A stretch of 64,000 bases of DNA from JBBSBY01 sp038205805 (GCA_038205805.1 JBBRBO010000001.1:1-64000), one strand, 5' to 3'. Numbered from the stretch's first letter, positions 8,535 to 18,038 are shown. The notes: generated from the letters alone by a model not told the origin. Translations and numbers: made by a program.

Positions 8535-9143
8535 ATGGAAACAATGCTGACCCATATTTTAGAGGATCTCAGAGAAAACAAAACCGATGGTGAAATCAAG
8601 GCTAAGTATAAGCTAACCGTTGAACAATATAACGAACGCCTTCGCGCTGCGCTTGGGGTGTATTTGGATCATGAAATTCCGAAGAGGAATCTTAAAGCCC
8701 CTAAATCTTCGCCAATGAATGATTGGTTCCATCAGGTTGCAAAGCGTATCGCCGATACGACCGGCTCTCCGTGGGCGTTCATCACGGCAAGCGTGGTGCT
8801 CGTTATCTGGGCCGTTTCGGGGCCGATCTTTCACTATTCCGACACGTGGCAACTTATTATTAATACTGCGACTACGATTATTACTTTTCTTATGGTCTTC
8901 TTAATTCAAAATACCCAAAACAGAAGTGATAAAGCTACGCAGTTAAAACTCGATGAGTTGATACGATCAGTTGAGGGAGCGAGAACCGGGCTTGTAAATC
9001 TTGAGACAAGAACCGATGAAGAGATAGATGGTCTACAGGAGCAGTTCAAAGAACTGGCGGAGCAGGAGCCTAATCTGATCGCTGAACCTGTAAATACCGA
9101 AGGAAAGAAAGTTCATGGGCATCAACTGCGCCGCGTTATGTAA
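8535..9143 (+). CDS. Low-affinity iron permease-family (Fet4-like) membrane protein
   Basis: Contains the family core: GSPWAFITASVVLVIWAVSG (first membrane segment), a short loop ending SDTWQLIINTATTI (start of the second), then VFLIQNTQNRSDKATQLKLDELI. Although named after yeast Fet4, bacterial members are short two-helix proteins of unproven transport function. The N-terminal ~60 residues resemble a small helical domain (EDLRENKTDGEIKAKYKLT) also present in the upstream decayed copy, and a 25-residue extension follows the family C-terminus. The ATG at 8535 has GGGAGAGG upstream. The upstream paralogue at 7953-8485 is a pseudogene, so this is the surviving member of a tandem pair. Confidence 0.85.
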   Translation: METMLTHILEDLRENKTDGEIKAKYKLTVEQYNERLRAALGVYLDHEIPKRNLKAPKSSPMNDWFHQVAKRIADTTGSPWAFITASVVLVIWAVSGPIFHYSDTWQLIINTATTIITFLMVFLIQNTQNRSDKATQLKLDELIRSVEGARTGLVNLETRTDEEIDGLQEQFKELAEQEPNLIAEPVNTEGKKVHGHQLRRVM

Positions 9144-9327
9144 GAAGTTAGAGACGTGAATAATTACGGAGGATGTATACGGCTATCGTGAATCATACTC
9201 TCGCACTGTGGCGCCGCTGAGGGCAATGGTTGGTCTACAAACGTCCAGGCTCTTTCAGTGGCGCTCAGCCACCGAGATGGAAGAACGCAAATTAGTACAG
9301 GCGGTAAATTAATCTCAAGGAGAAAGC

Positions 9328-10483
9328 ATGAAGGCATTGGTTTTTTGAAGGTCCGAAGACCATGAAAATTGAGAACATTGACATGCCGAAGATCGAGGAC
9401 CCCCGTGACGTTATTCTCAAGGTCACCAGCACCGCCATTTGCGGATCGGATCTCCACATCTACAACGGGCTTATTCCACAGCCCGAGAAAATGGTGCTTG
9501 GTCACGAATTTATGGGACTTGTGGAAGAAACAGGGTCGGATGTGCACAAGGTGAAGGTGGGTGATCGCGTAGTCGTGCCCTTTCCCATTGCCTGTGGATA
9601 CTGCTACTTTTGTCAGAAAGGGCTAACGCCTCATTGCGAAAACTCGAACCCAAATTATGGACCCGAAGGCGGTCAAGTTAAACAGAAGGGTGGGGCGCTC
9701 TACGGGTACACGGATATGTACGGCGGATACAACGGCGGTCAAGCCGAGTACGTGCGGGTATTATATGCGGATTTCAATCTGCGCAAAGTGCCGGAAGGTC
9801 TTACGGACGACCAGGTGTTGTTCCTAACGGACATATTCCCGACAGGATGGAGCGCCGTGGATTGGGCGAAACCCCAGGGCGGTGAAACCATAGCCGTTTT
9901 TGGATGCGGACCCGTTGGTATTATGGCGCAAAAGTCCGCCTGGTTGCGCGGCGCCGACAAAGTGATCGGCATTGACCTCTTGCCCTATCGGCTCAAAATT
10001 GCGCAGGATGCGGCGAACTCCACCGTGATTAACGGTAAGGAACAGGATCCTGTGCAAGTGATTCGGGACATGACTGAAGGTCGCGGGGCGGATATCGTTA
10101 TCGACGCCGTGGGAATGGAAGCGGATCGAGGACTCCTGGACAAGGTGAGCGCCACGGTTCATGGAGAGGGTGGCACTATCGAGGTGTTTGGCCAGGCTGT
10201 GAGCGCCGTCCGCCGCGGGGGAACGGTTATCCCCATAGGTGTATACGGCACTTCTTACTCGAATTTTCCACTGGGGCAGATTTTCGACAAAGGCTTGCGG
10301 CTGGCTATGGGACAGGCTACCGTGCAATACTACATAGACGATCTGATGGAGCTGGTTCGAATGGGGAAAGTAAGGTTGGACGACATCATTACCCACAAAG
10401 TCCCGTTAGACGAGGGTGTGGCGGCGTACGATGTGTTCAACAAAAAGGAAGAGGATTGCCTGAAGGTCGTGCTCAATCCATGA
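9328..10483 (+). pseudogene. Zinc-dependent alcohol dehydrogenase with N-terminal frameshift
   Basis: A medium-chain zinc alcohol dehydrogenase, resembling glutathione-independent formaldehyde dehydrogenase and threonine dehydrogenase relatives. Motifs are ICGSDLHIYNG (catalytic Cys), LGHEFMG, the structural-zinc cluster CGYCYFCQKGLTPHC and the NAD-binding AVFGCGPVGIMAQ. The ATG at 9328 has AAGGAG upstream and begins MKALVF, but the run of six T at 9341-9346 puts a TGA right after it. With five T the frame reads MKALVFEGPKTMKIENIDMP, the standard family N-terminus, and continues to 10483. An in-frame ATG at 9362 could start a protein lacking eleven residues. The change is either a sequencing or assembly slip, a recent mutation, or a slippage site. 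The rest of the gene is intact and the enzyme may still be made. Confidence 0.82.
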
Positions 10484-10906
10484 GAGATATGTTACGCGTT
10501 CACCCAAAGAGGCGGACCGCTCTGATTGATGATGAGGTGATTCGAACGGGAGAAGAGTCACTGCTCGGGTGAATACGAATAATTTCGCACGAGGCGCATG
10601 GCGTATGCCCCGTGCGACACCTTGTCTCCCTCGCGGAGCCGTCCGCGTGTGAGGATTGCGTCACAATCCTTCCTAAAAGGTGCAATCCCAAACACAGGAC
10701 ACGTGAATTTTCAATGACCTACCGTTACGATAGCGCTCTGCGGCAACGTCCAGTGACGCCGAATCATAAAACGCTCACGATAAATGGGTAGTTGTTATTG
10801 TGAGGTCGCACGGTTCCGATGTTGTATTAATTTCCGGAACCGGCGCTCGTCTCGTATGTAGGAGAATCCGCAATAGGCTATGCGCATTTGCATTCGCGTA
10901 AAGACA
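10484..10906. other. Intergenic region with a hairpin
   Basis: No gene seen. Bases 10811-10842 carry a perfect 8-bp inverted repeat (CGGTTCCG ... CGGAACCG) around a 16-base AT-rich loop; it lacks a T-run and its role is unknown. Both flanking genes end here, so this is a convergent region. Confidence 0.35.
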
Positions 10907-11176
10907 CTAGGCTTGTCCCACCACACTGGTATTCGGACGAACCTCACAGTTTTCCATTCTCACTTCTTCGATTATTGAAGCGATTTCCCCATGAAGGATT
11001 TCCAGTTGCCAGTTGAAATAGATGTCCTCTCCAAAATCTTGGAGAAGCTGTTTTTGCGCACAAATGTAATCCCTGGGAGTGACTGCGCCTGAAAAAACAT
11101 GAATGGGATTAATAAGTGTAGCAATGACATCTTCTTGTCTTTCGAGATCGGAGACGTTATCTTGTTTTTGGCTCAT
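10907..11176 (-). CDS. Small uncharacterised protein
   Basis: An 89-residue soluble acidic protein with no recognised domain. The ATG at 11176 is preceded on the minus strand by GAGGAAGG at good distance, which is the main evidence that it is real. The sequence looks protein-like (helical phrases such as RQEDVIATLINPIHVF and HGEIASIIEEVRMEN). Its upstream region is shared with holA, which points the other way. Confidence 0.5.
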   Translation of the reverse strand: MSQKQDNVSDLERQEDVIATLINPIHVFSGAVTPRDYICAQKQLLQDFGEDIYFNWQLEILHGEIASIIEEVRMENCEVRPNTSVVGQA

Positions 11177-11709
11177 GCTGCCTTCCTCGTTAGGTATTTA
11201 CTACATACCTATAGAGCAAGGCCCATGCCAAGCAAGAAATAGCTCTAGGAGCCGGGAACGGAGACTCCTCTCTCCTGTGAACTGTTCAGCCCTCGACACC
11301 TTTGCCGGCGATAACTTGTAAGCGGCGGATTATATGTAGAAAGATTGCTGTCCAATATACGACGTAATGGACGCATATCGGACACATTTTGGGCCGATCT
11401 CGAACGCGTGCTCCACAAGCCTAACGCGCCGCGGTGAAGAACCACAGCACTCTTGGTGGCAACTCACTTCAAAGAGGATCTCTGTCCACACCCCAACAGG
11501 TATGTGAAACGAACACACTCCTTCGGCGTTCAGGGCAGGTACCGGAGTGCATAAAGCGTCGCAGTATGTTTGGTAAAACCTGCCGTTAGCAGTATAATCC
11601 ACAATGTTTTCGTCATGATGACGGCATGATTCACCGACCTCAGAGCATTATTAGCCGTGGCCCGCTCTCGCCGCACAACCGCACCGTCACACGTGCCGAT
11701 GAGTATGCA
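11177..11709. other. Divergent intergenic region before holA
   Basis: About 530 bases between the small minus-strand gene and holA. The frames open in it do not read like protein: they are cysteine- and arginine-rich and lack ribosome-binding sites. A holA start at 11626 is in frame, but the extra 28 residues are unlike the family. I see no clear promoter or structured RNA. Confidence 0.35.
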
Positions 11710-13068
11710 ATGCCCAAGAAACCAGCCGCATCCAAACAACAAGGGAATCCACACATATATTTGTTCTATGGTGAAGAATTTCTTATCAAGGAGCGAATAG
11801 AGGAGCTTTTTACCGATATCATGCCGTCGGAATACCGGTCCGCTAACCTCATTGTGGTGGACGGAGCGAATCTCGACCCGGCGGATCTTGCGGTTCAGAT
11901 ATTCACTCCTTCGCTTTTCGGCGGTCCACGCGTTGTGCATGTAGAGCAGACAACGCTCTTCGCAGGCGGCGCAGACTTGAACAAGCTGCTGGAAAAGAGC
12001 CTGACTCAATACAGAGCCGGTGACCGGAAGGGCTGCATGCGCACCTTCGGACAAGCGCTTGGCATCATGGGAGTGAATAAAAACGCCTCGCAGGCGGAGA
12101 TTCTCGACGAGCTGGGGGCGGACAAACTCAACCACGGCGATGACGACATCGTGAAGGCGCTTATCGGGGAATGGCAGGCCGGCGTGAAGGCTACGGCTGC
12201 AGCGCAGGGAGAAGCGGCTATGGCCGCGCTCATCGAACGAGATATGCCTGAAGACGCGTGGCTCATTTTCTCCGCCACGAGCCTGGATAAACGCAAGCGG
12301 CTCTTTAAGCTCCTGGAGAAGCACGGCCGCGCAGTGGAGTGCGCAGCGAAACCCGAACGTTTTGGGAACAAACTCGAAAGAGCTTTCATAGCAGAACGGG
12401 GGGCCAAAGTCCTGGAGCGACACGGCAAGAGGATGTCGCCCTCTGCACTCGAGGAAATTTATAAGCGAGCAGGGTCGGGGATACGCGAGTTAAACAGCGA
12501 ACTCGAAAAACTCGCGCTGTACGCGGGCAGGGAAACCACTATCACGCCGGAACACGTCAAAGCCTTATTCACTGACGCCCATGACGCCGCGTTTTACGAG
12601 CTGAGTAATAGTCTTCGCACGAGAGATCTCACCAAGATCCTGCCGGCTCTCCATGAGAATATTCGCACGGCTGCTCATCCGCTCATGACCTTGGGACTGC
12701 TGGCGTCGGAAATCCGCAAGTTGATAACAGCGCGTGAGCTGCTTACCGGCGGCTTTAAGGAAATATGGCGCCGTAACATGGCCTACAAAGAGTTCGTCGC
12801 GGCGCTTAGTGGACTCAAGGCGAACAATCCGGACCTCTTTCAGGGACGAAAAAACAAGGTTCTCGCCATGAAGGATTATCCTTTGTACCTCCTGCTCACC
12901 GCGGCACAGGGATTTCGCATGACAGAGCTGTGCGGAATCCTTGAAAATATCCTTAATGCGGATATTCGGCTCAAATCCTCGAAGGTAGGCACAAAGGCGC
13001 CTCATGCCATTCTGGAGCGCGTCATTATGGATATCTGTTCCGTAAAGGACACGGCGCAGCGCACGTAG
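11710..13068 (+). CDS. holA: DNA polymerase III delta subunit with an insertion
   Basis: HolA is the clamp-loader subunit that opens the beta clamp. The N-terminal phrase HIYLFYGEEFLIKERIEELF is the family start, followed by FGGPRVVHVEQTTLF, then (after an insertion) DAWLIFSATSLDKRKRLFKLL, AKPERF, the helical domain II (KRMSPSALEEIYKRAGSGIRE) and domain III ending in KSSKVGTKAPHAILERVIMDIC. The usual length is about 340 aa; this has ~452. The excess is mostly a block of roughly 90 residues (about residues 90-185 from the ATG at 11710), rich in Ala, Gly and Lys, between the strand VEQTTLF and the strand WLIFSAT. The ATG at 11710 was chosen from domain conservation; its ribosome-binding site is weak. 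Confidence 0.87.
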   Translation: MPKKPAASKQQGNPHIYLFYGEEFLIKERIEELFTDIMPSEYRSANLIVVDGANLDPADLAVQIFTPSLFGGPRVVHVEQTTLFAGGADLNKLLEKSLTQYRAGDRKGCMRTFGQALGIMGVNKNASQAEILDELGADKLNHGDDDIVKALIGEWQAGVKATAAAQGEAAMAALIERDMPEDAWLIFSATSLDKRKRLFKLLEKHGRAVECAAKPERFGNKLERAFIAERGAKVLERHGKRMSPSALEEIYKRAGSGIRELNSELEKLALYAGRETTITPEHVKALFTDAHDAAFYELSNSLRTRDLTKILPALHENIRTAAHPLMTLGLLASEIRKLITARELLTGGFKEIWRRNMAYKEFVAALSGLKANNPDLFQGRKNKVLAMKDYPLYLLLTAAQGFRMTELCGILENILNADIRLKSSKVGTKAPHAILERVIMDICSVKDTAQRT

Positions 13069-13103
13069 AGCGAATCGAGGCGCGATGTCCCAGGCCGTTC
13101 AGG

Positions 13104-14339
13104 TCATTGAATAGGTCGCATCCGGCAGCCCGTATCTTCCACCGGTGGAGTAATCTCCTCACCCTTGAAGATCCTGAGGGGCTTGAGCGCGCGTGAGCGA
13201 GTTTGCGGGTCAAAATCTGCAGTCATACCCCATGCTGCGTCGGTTATCGCCTGATGATCCCCCGCTCGTATAGTTATGTCCCCGGCCGGCAGTTGAATCA
13301 TCATACCTTCCAAGGCTTGAGCTACAGCGACTTTGTCGGTCGTCCCCGCCTTTCTCACTGCGGCTGCGTACGCCATCACGCCGGCATACGCCCCGTGTGC
13401 GTTGTAGTCGGGGAAGAGTATATGCTTTTTCGAATATGCCTCTACAAAATCGCGATTGATTTGAGAATTATTGGCTTGAAACCAATAGAGTCCCCCCAGC
13501 CATAGCCCTTTGGGCATGTCTAAACCCAAGCCGTACATCACGTCGGCTGAATAGGCCAGGTTCATGACAAAGGTGCGTTTGCCGTCAAAGAGACCCTTTT
13601 CCGTTCCTTGGCGTACGAAATCGACAAGATTGCCGCCGTAAAGCGACACTAGGACGCCAGTGGCCGGGGACCGCAGCAACCTGTCGATATACGGAGTGAA
13701 ATTCGTGGTACTCATGGGAGCGTAAATGGCGTCGGCCTCTTTCGTGAATTTCACATCCGGTCTTTTGCGCCTTAAATACCGCTGGAAATATTCCCAGCTC
13801 TGGTAACCGAAAAGGTAGTCCGGGCCAACCGTAGTCCAATAGTCGGCCTTTGTTTCCGCAGCGATTTGCGCCGCGCTCATGATATTTTGCGGCCCGTTCA
13901 TGGATATTCGAAAGGTAAATGGATTGCATTTGGGGCCGGTGACGTCCGGAGTCACGGCCAGCGTGATAATGAGCGGCGTCGAGTATTTGTCCGCTATAGG
14001 CGCCACCGCGTCGGCCACGGAGCTGGAAACGATACCCATAACCGCATCCACTTTGTCCTGCGTAATGAGCCTTGTTACCACCTGCACGCCCACATCAGGC
14101 TTAAGCTTGTCATCGGCATAGAGTCCTTCGAGACGGCGACCCAGCAATCCCCCTGAATTGTTAATTTGCTCTATGGCTAATTCAGCGCCTTGTTTGGCGC
14201 CGTAGCCATAATGAGCAAGACGATCTGAAAAGACATATACGAAACCGATCTTTATGGGCTCTTCAGCGTAAATGGGTCGGGTAAGCGCCGGCAATACCAC
14301 TAAAAGCATGGCGAAACATGAGAACAACAAACGCTTCAT
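13104..14339 (-). CDS. ABC transporter substrate-binding protein, branched-chain amino acid type
   Basis: A periplasmic binding protein of the LivJ/LivK class (Peripla_BP_6). A signal peptide (KRLLFSCFAMLLVVLPALTRPIYA) is followed by IKIGFVYVFSDRLAHYGYGAKQGAELAIEQINNSGG, the standard first lobe. LLGRRLEGLYADDKLKPD, VDAVMGIVSSSVADAVAP and a long C-terminal lobe follow. The second ATG (14339) has AAAGGAG at ideal distance, while the first (14345) overlaps the site itself. No permease or ATPase genes of the transporter lie next to it, so this is an orphan binding protein. The ligand could be an amino acid, an aromatic acid or another small organic acid. Confidence 0.9.
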   Translation of the reverse strand: MKRLLFSCFAMLLVVLPALTRPIYAEEPIKIGFVYVFSDRLAHYGYGAKQGAELAIEQINNSGGLLGRRLEGLYADDKLKPDVGVQVVTRLITQDKVDAVMGIVSSSVADAVAPIADKYSTPLIITLAVTPDVTGPKCNPFTFRISMNGPQNIMSAAQIAAETKADYWTTVGPDYLFGYQSWEYFQRYLRRKRPDVKFTKEADAIYAPMSTTNFTPYIDRLLRSPATGVLVSLYGGNLVDFVRQGTEKGLFDGKRTFVMNLAYSADVMYGLGLDMPKGLWLGGLYWFQANNSQINRDFVEAYSKKHILFPDYNAHGAYAGVMAYAAAVRKAGTTDKVAVAQALEGMMIQLPAGDITIRAGDHQAITDAAWGMTADFDPQTRSRALKPLRIFKGEEITPPVEDTGCRMRPIQ

Positions 14340-14671
14340 GACCATCTCCTTTCAAGGTGAGCGGAGTCGTTTCAGTCGAGCCTGGGGTTTTCCTGACAAA
14401 CCGCTATAAATAACGTCACTCTTTTGATTACAATTATAACATGTTTGTCGATTTACGCTTACTTTTCTTACTCAAGCTATACAAACTCCGAGATCCTGGA
14501 GAGTCGGCGCTTGTCTGCGCTCCGCAAGTAATTACGGACGGAAACTCTGTTCTTGCAGGTGAAAAGGTATGTAAACGCGAAAGACCGCCGACCCGAATGG
14601 GCGACGGTCAAGATGTGGGACGACTCAAGCGGAGGCACTCTTCTGAAGCGTGCAGACGGCGCCGAAGGGTA
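14340..14671. other. Intergenic region between binding-protein gene and exported unknown
   Basis: Contains the presumed promoter of the binding-protein gene on the minus strand. A partly complementary stretch at about 14581-14609 (GACCGCCGACCC facing GGGCGACGGTC) may be the terminator of that side or of the neighbouring gene; pairing is imperfect. No gene is supported here. Confidence 0.3.
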
Positions 14672-15253
14672 TTAATGTCCCCACCAGCGTCGATACATTT
14701 GTTGATAGCTCTGCCAATAATTGTTCGCATTGCGTTTATACGGGTCATCCTGAGCGTTTTCCGCGTATGCCATGGAATTACGTTCGGTTCCCTCGACTTC
14801 TTTTACTTCCGTCAAGGTAATTACGGCCTTGTCCACAAAGGCTTGCCGCTTTTTCAATAGGTTTTTCAATTCTTTATCTCTAACGCCCTTAGCGCAATCC
14901 TGCACTTCATGAAAGGCTTGAGCTTCCACGTTCATAAGGGAATGACACTCTTTGCGCTTGCCGTTGAGCAGATCTTCCTTAGCGGCCAGCGCCTCGGCCA
15001 CTTGGCGCGCTATGGTCTTGCCGTCGCTTTTATCGAGGACGGGACGGTGAGTCAGTTTGTCCACGGGTGTTTGCTGGACGGTGTTGAAATCCTGCAAGCG
15101 GTTGCGTAGATCCGTGAATGCCTGCTCCCATTTTGATCTAGCCGTATCACAAGTGGAATCCTGAGCCAAAAGCCCGTTTGTGAGAACCAAAGAAAACACC
15201 AGCGTAAAGAAAAGAAGAAATAGACCGGAATGACGTCGATACTTTCCCGTCAC
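14672..15253 (-). CDS. Exported helical protein of unknown function
   Basis: A ~193-residue protein with a signal peptide (HSGLFLLFFTLVFSLVLTNGLLA, cleaved near QDS). A helical, charged region follows, with two cysteine pairs spaced along it (STCDTARSKW, RKECHSLMN, VQDCAKGV). The C-terminus is Tyr/Trp/Gln-rich (NNYWQSYQQMYRRWW). It most likely acts in the periplasm. I prefer the GTG at 15253 because AAAGGAG lies 8 bases upstream; the ATG at 15271 sits on top of that site. No domain recognised. Confidence 0.62.
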   Translation of the reverse strand: MTGKYRRHSGLFLLFFTLVFSLVLTNGLLAQDSTCDTARSKWEQAFTDLRNRLQDFNTVQQTPVDKLTHRPVLDKSDGKTIARQVAEALAAKEDLLNGKRKECHSLMNVEAQAFHEVQDCAKGVRDKELKNLLKKRQAFVDKAVITLTEVKEVEGTERNSMAYAENAQDDPYKRNANNYWQSYQQMYRRWWGH

Positions 15254-15526
15254 TTTGACGTCTCCTTTCACCCGATGAAGTTCAGGCCGGGGCCTGTTGC
15301 AAAGCTGAACTCTGAGCGCTCGACAAAGTCCCGCCCTAAGTATCAGCTAAATTCATTATTTTATGCGACCAGTTTAAACCAAATAAAATGAAAATACTAG
15401 ATATTTTCGCTAACAGCGATACATAAAAGATCTATTTAAGGAAACTCCTCACAGCCTAAAGGGCGATTGCCCGAACGGCGCAAGCAACGACCCGGAATAT
15501 TGAAGCATTTCCCTTCGGAGTCTTTC

Positions 15527-15850
15527 CTAATGCTGCTTCTCGAATTGTTGGGCCACTTCCTGCATGATGAAGGAAATATTTTCCGAGATGGCGTAATTGA
15601 TGCCGCCCCGATCAAAGGACTCACGAATGAGTTCGATAAATCGGTCGAATGCGCCGGGTGTTTCCAGTAACAGGTTTGCGCTTTTAGACTCTTCTTTGGT
15701 GTAGTCCTCATTGGCGTTTTCAGCCACATCCTGAAACATTTGCCGGTATTCCCGTTGGTCGCCCCAGACGACAATGACGTTTTCCATGTCCGCGTTGAAT
15801 TGACGCAGAGCGGCGATAAGTTCCTCGCGGGTCATCTTGTCGTAATCCAT
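15527..15850 (-). CDS. Small uncharacterised protein
   Basis: A 107-residue acidic soluble protein. GGAGG lies just upstream of the ATG at 15850. It begins MDYDKMTREELIAALRQFN, a helix of the type that often mediates oligomerisation, and has a C-terminal helix (GAFDRFIELIRESFDRGGIN). No domain recognised. It lies upstream of the exported unknown on the same strand, about 270 bases away. Confidence 0.6.
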   Translation of the reverse strand: MDYDKMTREELIAALRQFNADMENVIVVWGDQREYRQMFQDVAENANEDYTKEESKSANLLLETPGAFDRFIELIRESFDRGGINYAISENISFIMQEVAQQFEKQH

Positions 15851-16078
15851 GTTGTCCTCCGCAAAACAAATGAACGGTATGTTCCGTTGTGGGCGTATAT
15901 TCTCCCTAGAGAAAACGCTTATGCGTCGCAGTTCCTTCAGTAGTCACAGGGCGTAAGACGGATCTGTCTTCGCCGCGTCCTCACGAAATTCTTATGCTCG
16001 GCGCCCTTCTCAGGCGGTAAACAGATATGCACACGTATAGGCGCAGTGGTGATCATACAGAATCTTAAGATTGAGCAG

Positions 16079-16387
16079 TTAGAAATTCAAGGGCAGTCTC
16101 TTTATCTCTCGAAGCTCCTCAGCCTCTAGGTTTCGAGATAAATTCTCTTCCCATTTGAAGAATTTCCGGGAGAGATGTTCCACTTGCGCAAGCTGTTCTT
16201 CCACTTCAGCGATCAGCTCTCGGTTTTTCTCCCTCTGAGCCTTACGTAACTCGTTTTCCAGATGACTCATGAGCTTACGGGCTTGCTCAGGAGTTTCCAG
16301 GTATCGGACGGGATCATACGTGCCGCCCCGTCTATCCTTGGGATTCCAGCGAGTCCATATTTCATTTACGTGTTCGCGTAGCATCAT
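16079..16387 (-). CDS. Small coiled-coil protein
   Basis: A 102-residue, highly charged protein with a predicted long coiled coil from about residue 30 to 90 (HLENELRKAQREKNRELIAE and onward), preceded by a basic tryptophan-containing segment (NEIWTRWNPKDRRGG). AGGAAG precedes the ATG pair at its start. No family recognised. It is monocistronic as far as can be seen. Confidence 0.5.
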   Translation of the reverse strand: MMLREHVNEIWTRWNPKDRRGGTYDPVRYLETPEQARKLMSHLENELRKAQREKNRELIAEVEEQLAQVEHLSRKFFKWEENLSRNLEAEELREIKRLPLNF

Positions 16388-16965
16388 TTCTTCCTAGTAA
16401 AGGATAATCCCCTCCAGGGATTGAATTATACAGTTACTCTGAGCGTGAAGATCGGTCGGCGAGAGCCTCCGGCGTGTTCGAGCGATGTTTCATATCGACC
16501 TATGTCTGCGGAGGTCTGCATGTTCCCCATGCACCGGTCAGTCTCTTTCCGGGCCGGACTTGCTGAAGAACCGGCTCGCCTTGAATACGATTGCCCGATT
16601 AGGCGAACACTTACCCGTTCTGCGTTGAAAAGAGCCGCTATGGCCCTACGACCCGATGTTTCGGATCTTCACGTTGGGCACAATCGAATCATACATCACT
16701 GACACTGAAATTTCAATTTCTGAAGCGTCTTCAAGGGAGGGCTCTGAACACCCGCTAAATGCCGTCTCTTCACAAGTTTTTGACACGTATAGATTGTTTG
16801 AAAGCAATGCAAAGGAGAAGTTCGGGTCTTCTTAGATATTCGCCGATCAATGTGAATTTGTTACCGGCCATACTTGAAGCAGACTATGGAATAAACGACG
16901 TTATCGGTTGACAAGACTAGCCGCACATGTTCAGCGCCCTCTCCTCAGTCTACGCGCCGGCGATC
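16388..16965. other. Intergenic region, no gene found
   Basis: About 580 bases between the small coiled-coil gene and the end of the PAS gene. Frames open here are short and arginine/cysteine-rich, unlike protein. I found no repeat or structured element. Confidence 0.3.
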
Positions 16966-17970
16966 CTATTTCGTCGGCTCGCACATCACGAGGTATTCAC
17001 CGTTCGTGAGTTTGACCGCAGAGCATGTAGCTTCTCGATCGGTTCCCGACTGTTGAAAAACAATCCTGGTGGAGCAATCAGCGGCGGTTTCAGCCGTCAG
17101 CCACTGTGTGAGCTGGTTGCAGAAATCAGGACCGTCTTCGAGGCTACCGGTGTCACCTTGAGCGCTAAGATCCGGGTAAGGAAAGGCGCATTCCGTTAGA
17201 AACCATTCCTTGAAGTTAGTATTCGGCCGGGTAAGGCGTCCAGCGGGTGTCACGAAGATTACGGCTGATGGTATCCTCTCCGCGAGAATGGCGGACCGCT
17301 CCTCTTCGAGTTTCAGCGCCGATTCAGTCTGCTCATGTTTGAGAACTTCTTGACACAGTTGTTCACTGGTTTGAGTGAGGCGCTTTCCTCTATCCAAACA
17401 CATGTTCTTCAGTTTCGTTCGTTCGGCCTGATGAATCATGTTTGTCTTGTTTTTCAAGACCAGTTGTGTCTTTTCGCTTGTAAGATCTTCGATAATCAGC
17501 AAAATGTATCTATCCGTGGCCATACGAATACTGCGGAAGTATAATCTACCCCAGATCTTTCGAGCGTCTATCTCTAAAATGGCTTCAGCCACGATGAGGC
17601 GCCGTGAGTTGAACACCCTCTTTAAAATCGTGAGAGCCTTTTCCGCATTCCTCGGTTTCGGGACTAAAGAGCAAAAGGGAATGCCTTGTATGGCGCTGTA
17701 GTTATCGCTCATGAGCCCACATGCGGCGTTTGCGAAGGTGACTTTGTACGTGACGTCGATGAGCAGAGCGGGAATCGGCAGGGCGTCCAGTAACTTCCCA
17801 AAGGATGTGCTCGCCATGAGCCCCACGTCAAAGCTTCCCGACGATGTTACCGTCAGAGAGAGCCAATCACGCAGCTCCATGGTTTCCGCGAGGAAATCTT
17901 CCAGATCGTGGTATCTTTCTGCTGTTGGGGTTATCTGACTATCCGGTTTGGAAGAGTTCACGTCGCTCAT
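16966..17970 (-). CDS. Two-PAS-domain protein without output domain
   Basis: A ~334-residue cytoplasmic protein. A first PAS domain spans about residues 55-165 (LLDALPIPALLIDVTYKVTFANAACGLM ... YILLIIEDLTSEK), then a coiled coil (QAERTKLKNMCLDRGKRL and onward). A second, shorter PAS-like segment follows (IPSAVIFVTPAGRLTRPNTN and to the end). No kinase, cyclase or DNA-binding domain follows, so it probably senses and acts through a partner. The ATG at 17970 has GAAGGA upstream; an upstream in-frame ATG at 18030 is less likely. It is divergent from the CRP/AAA/polyferredoxin gene across a ~490-base region with a symmetrical operator-like site near its start, so the two may be co-regulated. Confidence 0.75.
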   Translation of the reverse strand: MSDVNSSKPDSQITPTAERYHDLEDFLAETMELRDWLSLTVTSSGSFDVGLMASTSFGKLLDALPIPALLIDVTYKVTFANAACGLMSDNYSAIQGIPFCSLVPKPRNAEKALTILKRVFNSRRLIVAEAILEIDARKIWGRLYFRSIRMATDRYILLIIEDLTSEKTQLVLKNKTNMIHQAERTKLKNMCLDRGKRLTQTSEQLCQEVLKHEQTESALKLEEERSAILAERIPSAVIFVTPAGRLTRPNTNFKEWFLTECAFPYPDLSAQGDTGSLEDGPDFCNQLTQWLTAETAADCSTRIVFQQSGTDREATCSAVKLTNGEYLVMCEPTK

Positions 17971-18012
17971 GCAATAATCCTTCGGTCGCGATACATAGAT
18001 AAAGGTTGTATT

Positions 18013-18038
18013 TGTTCCACATGTTAGCATGTGTTACA
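18013..18038. promoter_or_regulatory. Operator-like palindrome upstream of the PAS gene
   Basis: The arms TGT-N2-CACATG and CATGTG-N2-ACA flank TTAG and match perfectly over nine positions each side. It lies 43-68 bases upstream of the PAS gene start and in the region shared with the divergent CRP-fusion gene. Its size and symmetry suit a dimeric regulator, but I cannot name one. Confidence 0.45.

Noticed and set aside
10484..10906. Possible structured RNA based on the 8-bp hairpin at 10811-10842
   Set aside because: A single hairpin with a long loop and no conserved motif or T-run is not enough to call an RNA gene.
11330..11602. Possible 90-residue gene upstream of holA
   Set aside because: It is cysteine-rich with irregular composition, has no ribosome-binding site and no similarity that I recognise.
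11530..12423. Long open frame on the minus strand inside holA
   Set aside because: It runs opposite a conserved gene, has no ribosome-binding site and its product is Arg/Cys/His-rich without any known motif; it is a shadow of the holA coding bias.
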